Below the pieces are notes generated by a model that worked only from the letters and a program-made list of their open reading frames with translations, did not search any database and had not been told where the DNA came from. The position numbers were made by a program, and so were the translations under genes. From contig NZ_JASVWB010000002.1 of assembly GCF_030287445.1 (NCBI RefSeq), forward strand, positions 6,510,001 through 6,574,000: DNA of 64,000 bases, written 5' to 3'. This document shows positions 34,432-42,398 of this stretch, one piece after another (position 1 is the stretch's first letter; each line of letters opens with the position of its first letter). The DNA is from Streptomyces sp. ALI-76-A (GTDB lineage Bacteria; Actinomycetota; Actinomycetes; Streptomycetales; Streptomycetaceae).

Positions 34432-36695
34432 GCGATGCTCTCTTCGAGCGGGAAGACCCTGTGAAGACGGCCATCGACCAGATGGTTGTAGAAGTCGTCG
34501 GCCACGCTCACGCCCTCAGTGGTGGAGATGCCACGCAACCCGTTCATGAGCTTCATGCCGGCTTCGAACATGTTGTGGCCGCGCAGCGCCGGCAGGAGCT
34601 GGTCGCGCAGCTGTGTGTAGGTGCTGGGTTTGTCGGCACAAGTACGGATCCAGTCCGTCAGGCGCGAGGTGACCTCGGCAGCGGTTTTCGAAGAGGAGAG
34701 CAGGTCGTGGACGGCGCGCTGTACGTCGATGTCCGCGGGAGGGGAGTCCACGAGCCACGGCGTGCTGTCGTGGCGGACGGTCATCAATGCAAGGAAGGCC
34801 AGTGCGCCGCTGCGTGCGGAGGAGACCTTGCCTTGCTGCCAGCTCTGGACTTCACCGACCAGCAGTCGCTGGGCGACGGTGGGGTGTTGGACCAGAGCGT
34901 CGAAGGCAGCCTGGACTTGGCTGACTACGGTGGGGTCGCTGTTCTTGTGCGCGACGCGGCGCAGGCGCACCATTGCCCGCTTGGCCAGAGAGGTAGCGAC
35001 GGAGGAGTCCTCCAGGATGCGTTGGCACAGTGCAATCACGGCGGGCGCGTAACTCTCCTTCTCCGCCCACCCGTAGAGCGCTTCCCAGGCCAGGCGCCCG
35101 ACGTGTTCGTTGTGCACGGCGCTTTCCATGACCGCACCAAGCACCTTCGGGTGGCTGCCGCCGACGAGTTCGCCGAGCGTGCTGAGGTAGTCCACCGTTC
35201 CGTGCCGCACAGTGAGCTCGGCCAGCGCAGCCACTGCGTGATCTTCCGGATCGGCGCTTTGAGCTGTCGCGACGAGCCAGGTCAGCAAGGGCTTGCGCAT
35301 GACGTCGTAGTTGTCCCAGACGTACTCCAGCACCGCGCGCCCGTAGGCGGGCCGGTCGAAAACCACAGTGTCCTGTAGGTCGACTTGGCCCCCGACATCC
35401 TGGATGCGTCGGCGCATTCCCCGTCCGGCCAGAGCACTGAGGGTGGGTGAGATCCCTGGTACTGCGCCGGGAGCGGCGGGGGTGTCTCCGATGGCGTCCA
35501 ACAGAGCGGCTGCACTGCGCGCCACGGTGGGCATGGGTGCGGACTGCTGCACGGCCAGGGCCAGCAGCAGGCAACGGTCCTCGACGGTGAGTGAGGGGTT
35601 GTCGTGGGTGTGCCGGCTGTTCATCTCACCGAACCGGCTGTCGAGTTCACCGCGCCAGTCGGTCAGCGCCGCGATGATGCGTTCCTCGAGAGTGCTCTCG
35701 GTTTCACCCTCGCCTTCGGCCTGTACGAGCGACGGCTGGGAGTCGGTGTGGCTGTGTTCCTTCCAGGCCATCACGACGGTGTGCGCGGCCCGCACGGCGG
35801 CCACTGCCGTCAGTCCGCGTAAGGACGTGGTGGCCTTGGGGAAGGAGCGCAGTGATGTGACCAGTTGGTCGTAGCCGTTGGCGGTCAGATGCGCCTCAAC
35901 CACGTGCTGGGCATTGGGCGCCTCGTGCAGATGAACGACTTGGATGCCGTCACGATCGCTGAGGCGGTGGTCCTTCCACAGATCCTGCGCGACGGTCAGT
36001 GCGAGATAGGAACGGCAGTCGCGGAGGTGGGAGGCGTGTTTCGACAGGGCATTCAGGAAGTCGGTGGATACCTGGTCGTTCTCCGGGTGCTTGAGATCGA
36101 GTTGGTACGCATGCCTCTTCTCCAGCGGCAGGCGCCCTTGACGGGGGGTGTCCCAGTCGGCGTCCAGCTGGACGATGGTGGTGTCGGCAGCAGTGCGCTC
36201 GGCCAGTAGCCGCAGAGCGAAAGTCGTGGAGCCGCATGAACGGGGCGCCACAATGACGATCACGGGCTGGCGAGGACGGCCGGTGACGGGGTCGACGATC
36301 TGCTCCCAGACCGTGTCCCAGTGCGGGCCCCGAACGAACGGCTGGGCGAGCAGCCTTTCGTGACTGAATTCGACGCCCTCCAGCAGATCCCGCTTTCGGG
36401 TCTCCAGGATCAGTTCTTCGATGACGTTGGCGACGACGTCAACGTCCCCGTGGAGGTGTGTTGCTGCACCCCCGGTTTCGTGCAGGTGCGGCGTGGGCTG
36501 AACACCATTCGTAGACGGGGGAGCGGGGGACGGAGATGGGTCGTCGAGACTCGGGTCCGGGTGATCGGGGGTGACGGCGCCCGGACGCCAGCGACGCGGC
36601 AGCCAGCTGCCGGAGCCGTTGGACTGACCGTCACCGGGTTCGCTGGTCGGCGGATTGGTCTCGGAGCGGGTGGGGTCGAACGGGTCGTCAGACAT
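34428..36695 (-). CDS. Large P-loop-like protein with altered Walker A, cyclase operon
   Basis: 755 residues. Residues 1-75 are disordered and Pro/Ser rich. A short segment HLHETGGAATHLHGDVDVV precedes a P-loop-type NTPase-like domain, VIVIVAPRSCGSTTFALRLLAE, in which the Walker A lysine is replaced by Ser156 (codon TCC). A following strand ends IVQLDADWD. The C-terminal ~400 residues are alpha-helical repeats without recognisable motifs. The layout resembles STAND-type conflict ATPases, but the missing lysine argues for a nucleotide-binding or dead derivative. Coupled to the downstream gene, 54 bases after the cyclase gene. Confidence 0.75.
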   Translation of the reverse strand: MSDDPFDPTRSETNPPTSEPGDGQSNGSGSWLPRRWRPGAVTPDHPDPSLDDPSPSPAPPSTNGVQPTPHLHETGGAATHLHGDVDVVANVIEELILETRKRDLLEGVEFSHERLLAQPFVRGPHWDTVWEQIVDPVTGRPRQPVIVIVAPRSCGSTTFALRLLAERTAADTTIVQLDADWDTPRQGRLPLEKRHAYQLDLKHPENDQVSTDFLNALSKHASHLRDCRSYLALTVAQDLWKDHRLSDRDGIQVVHLHEAPNAQHVVEAHLTANGYDQLVTSLRSFPKATTSLRGLTAVAAVRAAHTVVMAWKEHSHTDSQPSLVQAEGEGETESTLEERIIAALTDWRGELDSRFGEMNSRHTHDNPSLTVEDRCLLLALAVQQSAPMPTVARSAAALLDAIGDTPAAPGAVPGISPTLSALAGRGMRRRIQDVGGQVDLQDTVVFDRPAYGRAVLEYVWDNYDVMRKPLLTWLVATAQSADPEDHAVAALAELTVRHGTVDYLSTLGELVGGSHPKVLGAVMESAVHNEHVGRLAWEALYGWAEKESYAPAVIALCQRILEDSSVATSLAKRAMVRLRRVAHKNSDPTVVSQVQAAFDALVQHPTVAQRLLVGEVQSWQQGKVSSARSGALAFLALMTVRHDSTPWLVDSPPADIDVQRAVHDLLSSSKTAAEVTSRLTDWIRTCADKPSTYTQLRDQLLPALRGHNMFEAGMKLMNGLRGISTTEGVSVADDFYNHLVDGRLHRVFPLEESIA

Positions 36696-36749
36696 GCGGG
36701 AGCTCCAGGGTGGGTGTGGGGAGATGGGCAGGGGAGGCGGTTGGGTGCC

Positions 36750-37565
36750 TCATCGCTGGCGACGGTCGATCCGGACGGTTCCGATGTGACCGGCGATAGT
36801 CGCGTCGTTGACCTGCTGGTGGAACTGGAAGGTGCCGCCGCTGCCGACAACCGGTGTTGCCTGCGCATCCCTCGACTGCGGCGCAGAGGAGGGAGAAGGA
36901 GTCGGCGGTGCGGCGTCGGCGAGATAGGGGCGTATGGCCGGTCCGGTCAAGCCCGGAACGTGGATTCGGCAGGACTGCTCGAAGCGGGGTTTGTCGCTGA
37001 CGCGGGCTACCGCATCGAGGAAGTGATGCGGGCCGAGATCCGGCGTGCGTCCCGCCTGTACGGTCCGCTGGTAGACGACCTCGGAGACCGCGGCCGCGAG
37101 GAATGCACCGCAGTCCTTCGCGGCGGACAGTGCCTGGCGGGCTGCCTGGCTGTTGAGCAGTCGGGCGGTCTCGTTGATGGCCTTGCCGCGGTGGTCGGGG
37201 AGGGACAGGGTGCCGACATGCAGGCTGGCGCGCAGTCGCAGGAGCGGACTGCTGGCCAGCCTCTGTCGCTCGTAGCGCACCAGCGCCGCATTGAGTCGGC
37301 CCAGCAGCGGGTCCACGAGCCGGGCCAGCACCGAGGGCGGGAAGAGCAGGATGGCCCCGTCGCCACTGTCCTTGTAACCACCGGGCAGCGCCTGCGGATC
37401 GGGCAGCTCACATTCGGCGAGCACGGTTGCGACGATGTCGTCCACGTCGCACCGGGCGGCGGCCATCTTCGCCTCGGGGATCTGGCTGTACTTCTCCATG
37501 TCGAGTGCCACGAGCGCGAGTTCGGCGGGAACGTCCAGGGGCTCTGCGTGCAGCGGCGCATCCAT
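36750..37565 (-). CDS. Class III nucleotidyl cyclase (Pycsar-type cyclase candidate)
   Basis: 271 residues; start ATG 37565 after GAAAGGACGG. The cyclase domain (~15-190) has both metal-binding aspartates, D22 in ALDMEKYS and D69 in KDSGDGAILLF, and the transition-state pair N131/R135 in INETARLLN, so it should be catalytic. It is a stand-alone cyclase without HAMP or membrane parts. The C-terminus holds a Pro-rich linker and a short segment (TFQFHQQVNDATIAGHIGTV) resembling repeats seen in conflict-system proteins. Product base (A, G, C or U) unknown. Sits with a CRP-family regulator and a Pycsar-effector-like membrane protein. Confidence 0.85.
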   Translation of the reverse strand: MDAPLHAEPLDVPAELALVALDMEKYSQIPEAKMAAARCDVDDIVATVLAECELPDPQALPGGYKDSGDGAILLFPPSVLARLVDPLLGRLNAALVRYERQRLASSPLLRLRASLHVGTLSLPDHRGKAINETARLLNSQAARQALSAAKDCGAFLAAAVSEVVYQRTVQAGRTPDLGPHHFLDAVARVSDKPRFEQSCRIHVPGLTGPAIRPYLADAAPPTPSPSSAPQSRDAQATPVVGSGGTFQFHQQVNDATIAGHIGTVRIDRRQR

Positions 37566-37600
37566 CGGGCACCGTCCTTTCAGTACAGGCGGTCAGGGAA

Positions 37601-37650
37601 GTGCCCATGCTGTTCCGGTGGGACGGCCATCGCTGCCCAGCAGTGGGCAC
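37601..37650. promoter_or_regulatory. Imperfect inverted repeat between CRP and cyclase genes
   Basis: GTGCCCATGCTG (37601-37612) and CAGCAGTGGGCAC (37638-37650) are near-complementary arms around a 25-base loop in the 102-base gap between the two genes. It could be a hairpin that adjusts expression within the operon or an operator. No further support. Confidence 0.35.
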
Positions 37651-37667
37651 GCCTCAAGTGCGGCCTG

Positions 37668-38327
37668 TCACTCCTGCGTACGCGCGTGCGACTGAATCGA
37701 ATGGATGTCGCGAACGAGGAGCCCGCCACCGGAGGCGGTGCGGACCCAGTCCTGCTCGCGCCACGGCTTGAGCGCGTTGACCACCGCGTTGCGGGAGGCG
37801 CCGATCATCTGGGACAGCTCCGTCTGTGTCAGACGCACGGCAAGATCCGAGGCCGAGGTGGATGCGGCTTCGACCAGTCGGGACAGGGCCGAGGCCAGGC
37901 GCAGTGGCACTGACGCGGTGGCCAGTTCGAGGCGGACAGCTTCCGACTCTCTGACCCGGGCGATGGCATGGCGCAGCAGCGGGGCGAGCAGATCATGCTC
38001 CTCGACGAACGTGAGGAAGGCGGCAGCCGGGATGATGCGGATGCGGCAGGTCTCGGCGGCGATGACCGTGGCGGTACGCGGCTGTGAGTCCAGTACGGCC
38101 AGCTCCCCGAGCAATTCGCCGGCGCCGCGCACAGCAAGAAGCGTCCTTTGCCCGCAGTCCCCGGCCAGGGTGATCAAAGTTGACCCGGACTCCAGCACGA
38201 TCACGTGCGTTGCTGGATCTCCCTGGCGGAGCAGCACGCTCCGAGCGGGCCTGACGCACTGCGGTGCGAGTGCCTTCAGGCGTGCCCACAACTCGTCGCC
38301 GATCACCATGGCATGCGGCTGATACAC
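37668..38327 (-). CDS. CRP/FNR-family regulator with intact cyclic-nucleotide pocket
   Basis: 219 residues from GTG 38327; GTG 38357 would add 10, and the ribosome sites do not decide. The N-terminal cNMP domain has the phosphate-binding cassette GELLGELAVLDSQPRTATV, including the Glu and Arg that contact cyclic nucleotides in CRP. A dimerisation helix and a C-terminal winged helix follow (TQTELSQMIGASRNAVVNALK). It is a predicted transcription factor sensing the product of the adjacent cyclase. It lies between the cyclase and the effector-like gene, which points to autoregulation of the operon. Confidence 0.87.
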   Translation of the reverse strand: MYQPHAMVIGDELWARLKALAPQCVRPARSVLLRQGDPATHVIVLESGSTLITLAGDCGQRTLLAVRGAGELLGELAVLDSQPRTATVIAAETCRIRIIPAAAFLTFVEEHDLLAPLLRHAIARVRESEAVRLELATASVPLRLASALSRLVEAASTSASDLAVRLTQTELSQMIGASRNAVVNALKPWREQDWVRTASGGGLLVRDIHSIQSHARTQE

Positions 38328-38370
38328 ACGTCCCCCTGCTGTGCGGCCCCGACACACTTAGGTGATCGTC

Positions 38371-38862
38371 TCAACTAACCAGAATGTTGCTCAATAGACA
38401 TATTCCAGCCATCGGGAGCGCTGCTAGGGCAAAGTCGACGGCCAAACGGACCGACCGCAGCTTCCTGTCCGCGAGCCAGGCAAGCACCTGTAGCCGGTGG
38501 GCCTCGGCATGCCGTTCAAGCTCCCCGCGCGCGGCAGCACTGACACCGGCCCGGTCGTGTACGACCGCCTCGCTCATCAGCTCGGCGCGTAATCCCGGCC
38601 GTGGCACTACGGGGCGCAGGGTGAGCAACGCAGCCACTATCGCGGCAATCAGTAACAGACACATCAGTACTTGGGAGATCACCGCGAGCAGGGGCATGCC
38701 GTCTGCGCTCGACAGCACGGCGACCCCCGCGGCCAACAAACCGCCGGCTATTCCACACAATGCCGTGGCTTTCGTATCCGCCCGCTGCACCTCGACAAAG
38801 GCACGCTCGGCATGTCCTTGCAGCCGCTGTACCTCCGACGGAAGCCCCCATGGCTCGTACAT
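38371..38862 (-). CDS. Pycsar-effector-like (DUF5706) membrane protein
   Basis: 163 residues from ATG 38862, with GGAGG 9 bases upstream (GTG 38871 abuts that site and is unlikely). The N-terminal helix is followed by ADTKATALCGIAGGLLAAG, closely resembling the opening of PycTM-type effectors. Two membrane helices (~40-95) end in LTLRPVVPRP, a soluble helical segment follows, and there is a C-terminal third helix. In Pycsar, such proteins permeabilise the membrane when cCMP or cUMP binds. First gene of the six-gene minus-strand operon. Confidence 0.78.
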   Translation of the reverse strand: MYEPWGLPSEVQRLQGHAERAFVEVQRADTKATALCGIAGGLLAAGVAVLSSADGMPLLAVISQVLMCLLLIAAIVAALLTLRPVVPRPGLRAELMSEAVVHDRAGVSAAARGELERHAEAHRLQVLAWLADRKLRSVRLAVDFALAALPMAGICLLSNILVS

Positions 38863-39206
38863 ACCGCCCACACCCTCCGCAGCTGTTGCGTGTTCGTCAT
38901 GGCAGTGATCAGCTTGCTCGCGGTCGCCAAGGTGTGTTGCCTAGCGCAGGGCACGAGGCGCGCTGGGTTCCTCACACCTCGACCGTGGAAATGCGGGAGT
39001 CGACGAGTCAGCGTGGACGTGGGGCGCACGGCGGAGTTGGATGTCATCCGGTAGGTCGGTGTCACAACCGAGGAAGCCGCGGAGGATCGCGTTCTCGCGG
39101 GCCCGCGAGCTGAGCAGTGGCCCGCCTTGGGAAGTCCTAGCTGCGCGACCTGTGACGCTAACAGCACAGGCCACCGCGCCCCCACACGGGTACGGAGCAG
39201 GAAAGG
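38863..39206. other. Intergenic region, promoter of the cyclase operon
   Basis: 344 bases between divergent genes. It must hold the operon promoter. I found no clear CRP-type palindrome. Confidence 0.4.
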
Positions 39207-39488
39207 GTGGCTCTGGGTGTGGTGCGCAAGGCACTCGCCACCGACGACGTCTGGCTGCGTGACCTACGGGCCCAACGCGGCATCGGCGCCGACGCGCTGG
39301 ACGCATTGACGCGGTTCTACGAACTCAAGGCATACAAGGACGCCGAACCGGACAGGGTGCTGCTGACGCCTGCGGAGTTCCAACGAGCAGCGGAGAACGA
39401 CGGCTTCTTTCTCGTCACCGTCTGCGGACTGGAGGCCGGAACCGGCCCCGTCTCCGTCGCATCATCCCGCAGCCGCTCCAACAACTGA
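39207..39488 (+). pseudogene. DUF3883-like C-terminal fragment
   Basis: 93 residues from GTG 39207. FYELKAYKDAEPDRVLLTPAEFQRAAEN and FFLVTVCGLEAG match the DUF3883 endonuclease-like domain (E-x-K plus the conserved LTP..E..RA), usually at the C-terminus of much longer defence ATPases. Only this end is present. Whether it is expressed is unknown. Confidence 0.55.
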
Positions 39489-39918
39489 CTTGCCGTCCGA
39501 GCAGCAGTGTGACGGTCACGGGCATGAGGGCCCGCACAGCCGCGTGTACCGACTCGAGGAGGCGATATAGGCCAGCTGGCCGTGGCGTTCCGAGACGTGG
39601 CGCTCGAGGCAATCACATCCGCCAAGAGCCGTGTGTGCAGCCCGGCGACGGCTCGCGATCTGGCTGGGTCGCGATCGGCCCGTGCGACCCCCGAGACACA
39701 AGGTGACACTGGCGTTCGACCTGCACTCTTCCGTCCGGTACATGATTCACGCGGTGGAACTCGTCCGGGACGGTCCGGTCAGAGTGGTGTGCTCAGTAGG
39801 TCGACCGTCCGCATCAGTCGCTGGCAGGAGGGGCGTCGATCGCCAAGCCGGTTCGGACCCTTGTCAAGCGTCCAACGAGAGCATGCGGCGGCCGTGCCCG
39901 ATTGCTGTCGAGGCGACG
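39489..39918. other. Intergenic region, no gene seen
   Basis: 430 bases between the DUF3883 fragment and the DUF4062 gene. Short frames on both strands have arginine-rich, non-protein-like composition. No hairpin or repeat was noted. Confidence 0.5.
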
Positions 39919-41043
39919 TCAGGCAGCGGAGGGGTGGTGCGCGATCAGTGCCCGCGCGAGGTGGTCGGCGACTTCATCGGCTCCGGCCTGCAGGGCCGCC
40001 AGGGTGACGGACTCGTCGGGTTCGGTACGTAGGGCGAATGACCTGCCGAAGCCGGCGAGACTGGCTGTGCGTCGTGACTGACGTGGGTCGAAGGTATCGA
40101 TGCTGGTCATGGCGGGCTCCGACACGCCAGCAGCCACCACGATGCGGTCTTGCCTGATGATATTCAACGCGCCGGTGAACTTGAGCAGTTCGGCGATCTG
40201 CTTGGGCAGGGCGTTGGGATCGAGGATCGGCCCCATACTGTCCTGGGGAAGCATGGCCCGGGTGGAGAGCTGGCCCGTCTTGTACAGGCGGACCTCTACG
40301 AGCTGGCCCGGACGGGGCGTGTCCCACGAACGGGGGCGGCTGGCCGGGACGGAGACGGCCACATGGCCCTGCGACCGGGAAAAGCTTAGGGGGACATCGT
40401 CCTCGACCATACCGGTCATGCGCACACGACCCGGCAGCGAGTGGCCGAGCGCCTCTAGTTCCCTGGCCGAGTAGCCAGCAGAGTCCAGCGGTAGGACGTG
40501 CAACTCCAAAAGGGTGGCCACGCCGGCGGTCTGGAGGCCGCCTGCACCCTCCTCGAGGGTCCAGTGCAGGGCGGGTGGCTGGGCCAGCTTGGCGAAGGCC
40601 AGGGGGGACGGGCCCGACTCCAGCTCCCGGATCTTCCCGGCGACCTTAGGGAGCAGGTCCGCGGCCGTGCGGAAGCTGTCGCGGAATACACCGGTGGCGT
40701 AAGCCTCCACTACGCGTGCGAACTCGTGCTGACTGGGCTCGAAGGTCACACCCAGCTTGCGATAGACGAGGCGGGGCGTACCTGCTTGCTGGGCTGCTAC
40801 CCACTCGTCATGGGTTGCTGACTGCCCCGTCTCGGGGAACACATGGCCGTAGTTCGGGCCGAGGAGGAAGAGGCACGCGTCGGCGGTCGACAGGGCTTTC
40901 AGGCAGGCTTCCCGGCTCGGCGTGGTCTGAGCGGAGAAGTCCTCGAACCGGACCGGGGTGTGCCCGAGAGCGCGGACCAGCCCGTCAAGGGCGTCACGCT
41001 CCTCTTCCAGACCTCTGCGGGCACTGCTGATGAAGATCCTCAC
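39919..41043 (-). CDS. DUF4062 (TIR-like) conflict protein
   Basis: 374 residues from GTG 41043. Residues 1-~95 are a DUF4062 domain, a TIR/flavodoxin-like fold: VRIFISSARRGLEEERDAL, then ACLKALSTADACLFLLGPNYG and THDEWVAAQQAG. The rest (~130-374) is a beta-rich region (PGRVRMTGMVEDDVPLSFS, RPRSWDTPRPGQLVEVRL) without a recognised domain. DUF4062 proteins commonly sense or signal in bacterial defence. Divergent from a small membrane protein gene 79 bases away, suggesting a sensor/effector pair. Confidence 0.8.
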   Translation of the reverse strand: MRIFISSARRGLEEERDALDGLVRALGHTPVRFEDFSAQTTPSREACLKALSTADACLFLLGPNYGHVFPETGQSATHDEWVAAQQAGTPRLVYRKLGVTFEPSQHEFARVVEAYATGVFRDSFRTAADLLPKVAGKIRELESGPSPLAFAKLAQPPALHWTLEEGAGGLQTAGVATLLELHVLPLDSAGYSARELEALGHSLPGRVRMTGMVEDDVPLSFSRSQGHVAVSVPASRPRSWDTPRPGQLVEVRLYKTGQLSTRAMLPQDSMGPILDPNALPKQIAELLKFTGALNIIRQDRIVVAAGVSEPAMTSIDTFDPRQSRRTASLAGFGRSFALRTEPDESVTLAALQAGADEVADHLARALIAHHPSAA

Positions 41044-41122
41044 GCTACGGTGTCTCCACTGCTGAGGGTTCTGCTGTGAGGCGAACCAGGTGGCTGGTGC
41101 AGGCATTCAACTGGGGGTTTTG

Positions 41123-41575
41123 ATGCCCGAGGTGTCGGAAGAGGCGATACGTGCCTACTGGAAGGAGCACCGCGAGCAACTGCGGCAGTGTGAGACCCAG
41201 CGCTCCACATTGACGAACCTCCTGCTCATCGTCACGGCAGCCCTAAGCGGTCTGATCGTCCAGCAGAAGTTCACGCTGAATGTCATGCCCTTGTGCCTCT
41301 TCGTCGCGACGACTGGAGTCTACGGGGCTGTGGCGGTGGCCAAGTACTACGAGCGGGCCTGCTACCACCTCACCCAGGCACGGGCGTTGACCCGAGACCT
41401 GGCGGACCGGGGCGTGCTGGGGTCCGATGAAGGGCTCGCCCGGGCACGCGTGGCGCACTACGGCGAGTTTCCCCGGCTGCACCGCATTCGGCTTCACCGC
41501 CTGTGGGTAGGGCTGCACCTCGCTATAGCCCTGTACGGGCTCTCCCTCCTTCTCGTCTGTGTGATTGTCGCCTGA
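41123..41575 (+). CDS. Three-helix membrane protein, SLATT-like effector candidate
   Basis: 150 residues from ATG 41123 (GGGGG 5 bases upstream; an in-frame ATG at 41090 lacks a site). Topology: an amphipathic N-terminal helix (EEAIRAYWKEHREQLRQC), two closely spaced membrane helices (~28-70), a cytosolic helix with AKYYERACYHLTQARAL, and a C-terminal membrane helix (~125-150). This order is that of SLATT-type pore-forming effectors. Gene pairing with the DUF4062 protein supports an abortive-infection role. Family assignment is by topology only. Confidence 0.65.
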   Translation: MPEVSEEAIRAYWKEHREQLRQCETQRSTLTNLLLIVTAALSGLIVQQKFTLNVMPLCLFVATTGVYGAVAVAKYYERACYHLTQARALTRDLADRGVLGSDEGLARARVAHYGEFPRLHRIRLHRLWVGLHLAIALYGLSLLLVCVIVA

Positions 41576-41795
41576 CGACTCAGGGAGAAAGAGCACAACA
41601 CGCGTGCGGCGCTCTAGTGTGGTCAATTGCCGCCTGAGTAGAGGCTGTCGCGCTACCTGCCTGGATCCTGTGGTCCGCTCCGCTCCTTCGCGGCACCGCC
41701 AGGTTGTCTCCACAGCACCCCCCTGCTCGGAATCAGGGACCGTTCGCTAGTACGGCCATCAGCCGCCGCCCCTCCGCGGCGCTTAGACTCTCACC

Positions 41796-42398
41796 GTGGT
41801 AGGAGAGGACGCCCACTTAAAGGGAATCTCGGGAGCGAAGAGAGCCAAGCTCTACCTCGAGGGCACGATGCGGATCTGTGGGGCCTTCGCGAACACGGAC
41901 TCGGACGCCTGGGCGAGGAAACTGACACTCGCCTGGCCGGAGGGCGGACAGACCTTCTCCTTCGACCTGGGCGGGTCGATGCGGGGCGCCTCGTACCATG
42001 GCGACCAGTTCTGCGCGGAGGTCAAGCACTATCAGGGGCCGGCGGACCAGGGCACTCACTTCGTCGAGTTCCTCGCCAAGTGCTACGTCGCGCACCAGGA
42101 GAAGTACCTCTTCGGTGATCACTACATGTGGATCACCTGGGCCCCCTTCAATGTGAACAGTTGGTCGCAACTACACGAGCCGCAAAGGATCGAGTCCGCT
42201 GTCGTCCAACACCGGCAACGCATCTTCGGTGACGTCTCCGAGGACGAGGCCAGGAAGAGGATCGACGCGAACGCGGTCCAGAACGTGTCCGAGCGCGTGT
42301 GGCGCATCGTCTTGTCAGAGAAGCAGGAGGGTTTGCTGCCCCTCACCGAGTGGCGGGCCATCCTGGCGCACGAGCTGACCCTAAAGGGGGAGTGGTGA
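41796..42398 (+). CDS. Possible PD-(D/E)xK nuclease-like protein
   Basis: 200 residues from GTG 41796. The core SFDLGGSMRGASYHGDQFCAE, followed by VKHYQGPADQGTHFVEFLAKCYVAH, has an acidic residue, then an E-V-K strand and an all-helical follow-up, the arrangement of PD-(D/E)xK nucleases (predicted E and K in AEVKHY). HYMWITWAPF follows. The stop overlaps the start of the next gene (GTGA), so the two are coupled. No named family is recognised. Confidence 0.6.
   Translation: MVGEDAHLKGISGAKRAKLYLEGTMRICGAFANTDSDAWARKLTLAWPEGGQTFSFDLGGSMRGASYHGDQFCAEVKHYQGPADQGTHFVEFLAKCYVAHQEKYLFGDHYMWITWAPFNVNSWSQLHEPQRIESAVVQHRQRIFGDVSEDEARKRIDANAVQNVSERVWRIVLSEKQEGLLPLTEWRAILAHELTLKGEW

Noticed and set aside
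39582..40007. 141-residue plus-strand frame
   Set aside because: Arg/Ser-rich translation partly antisense to the DUF4062 gene, with no ribosome site.
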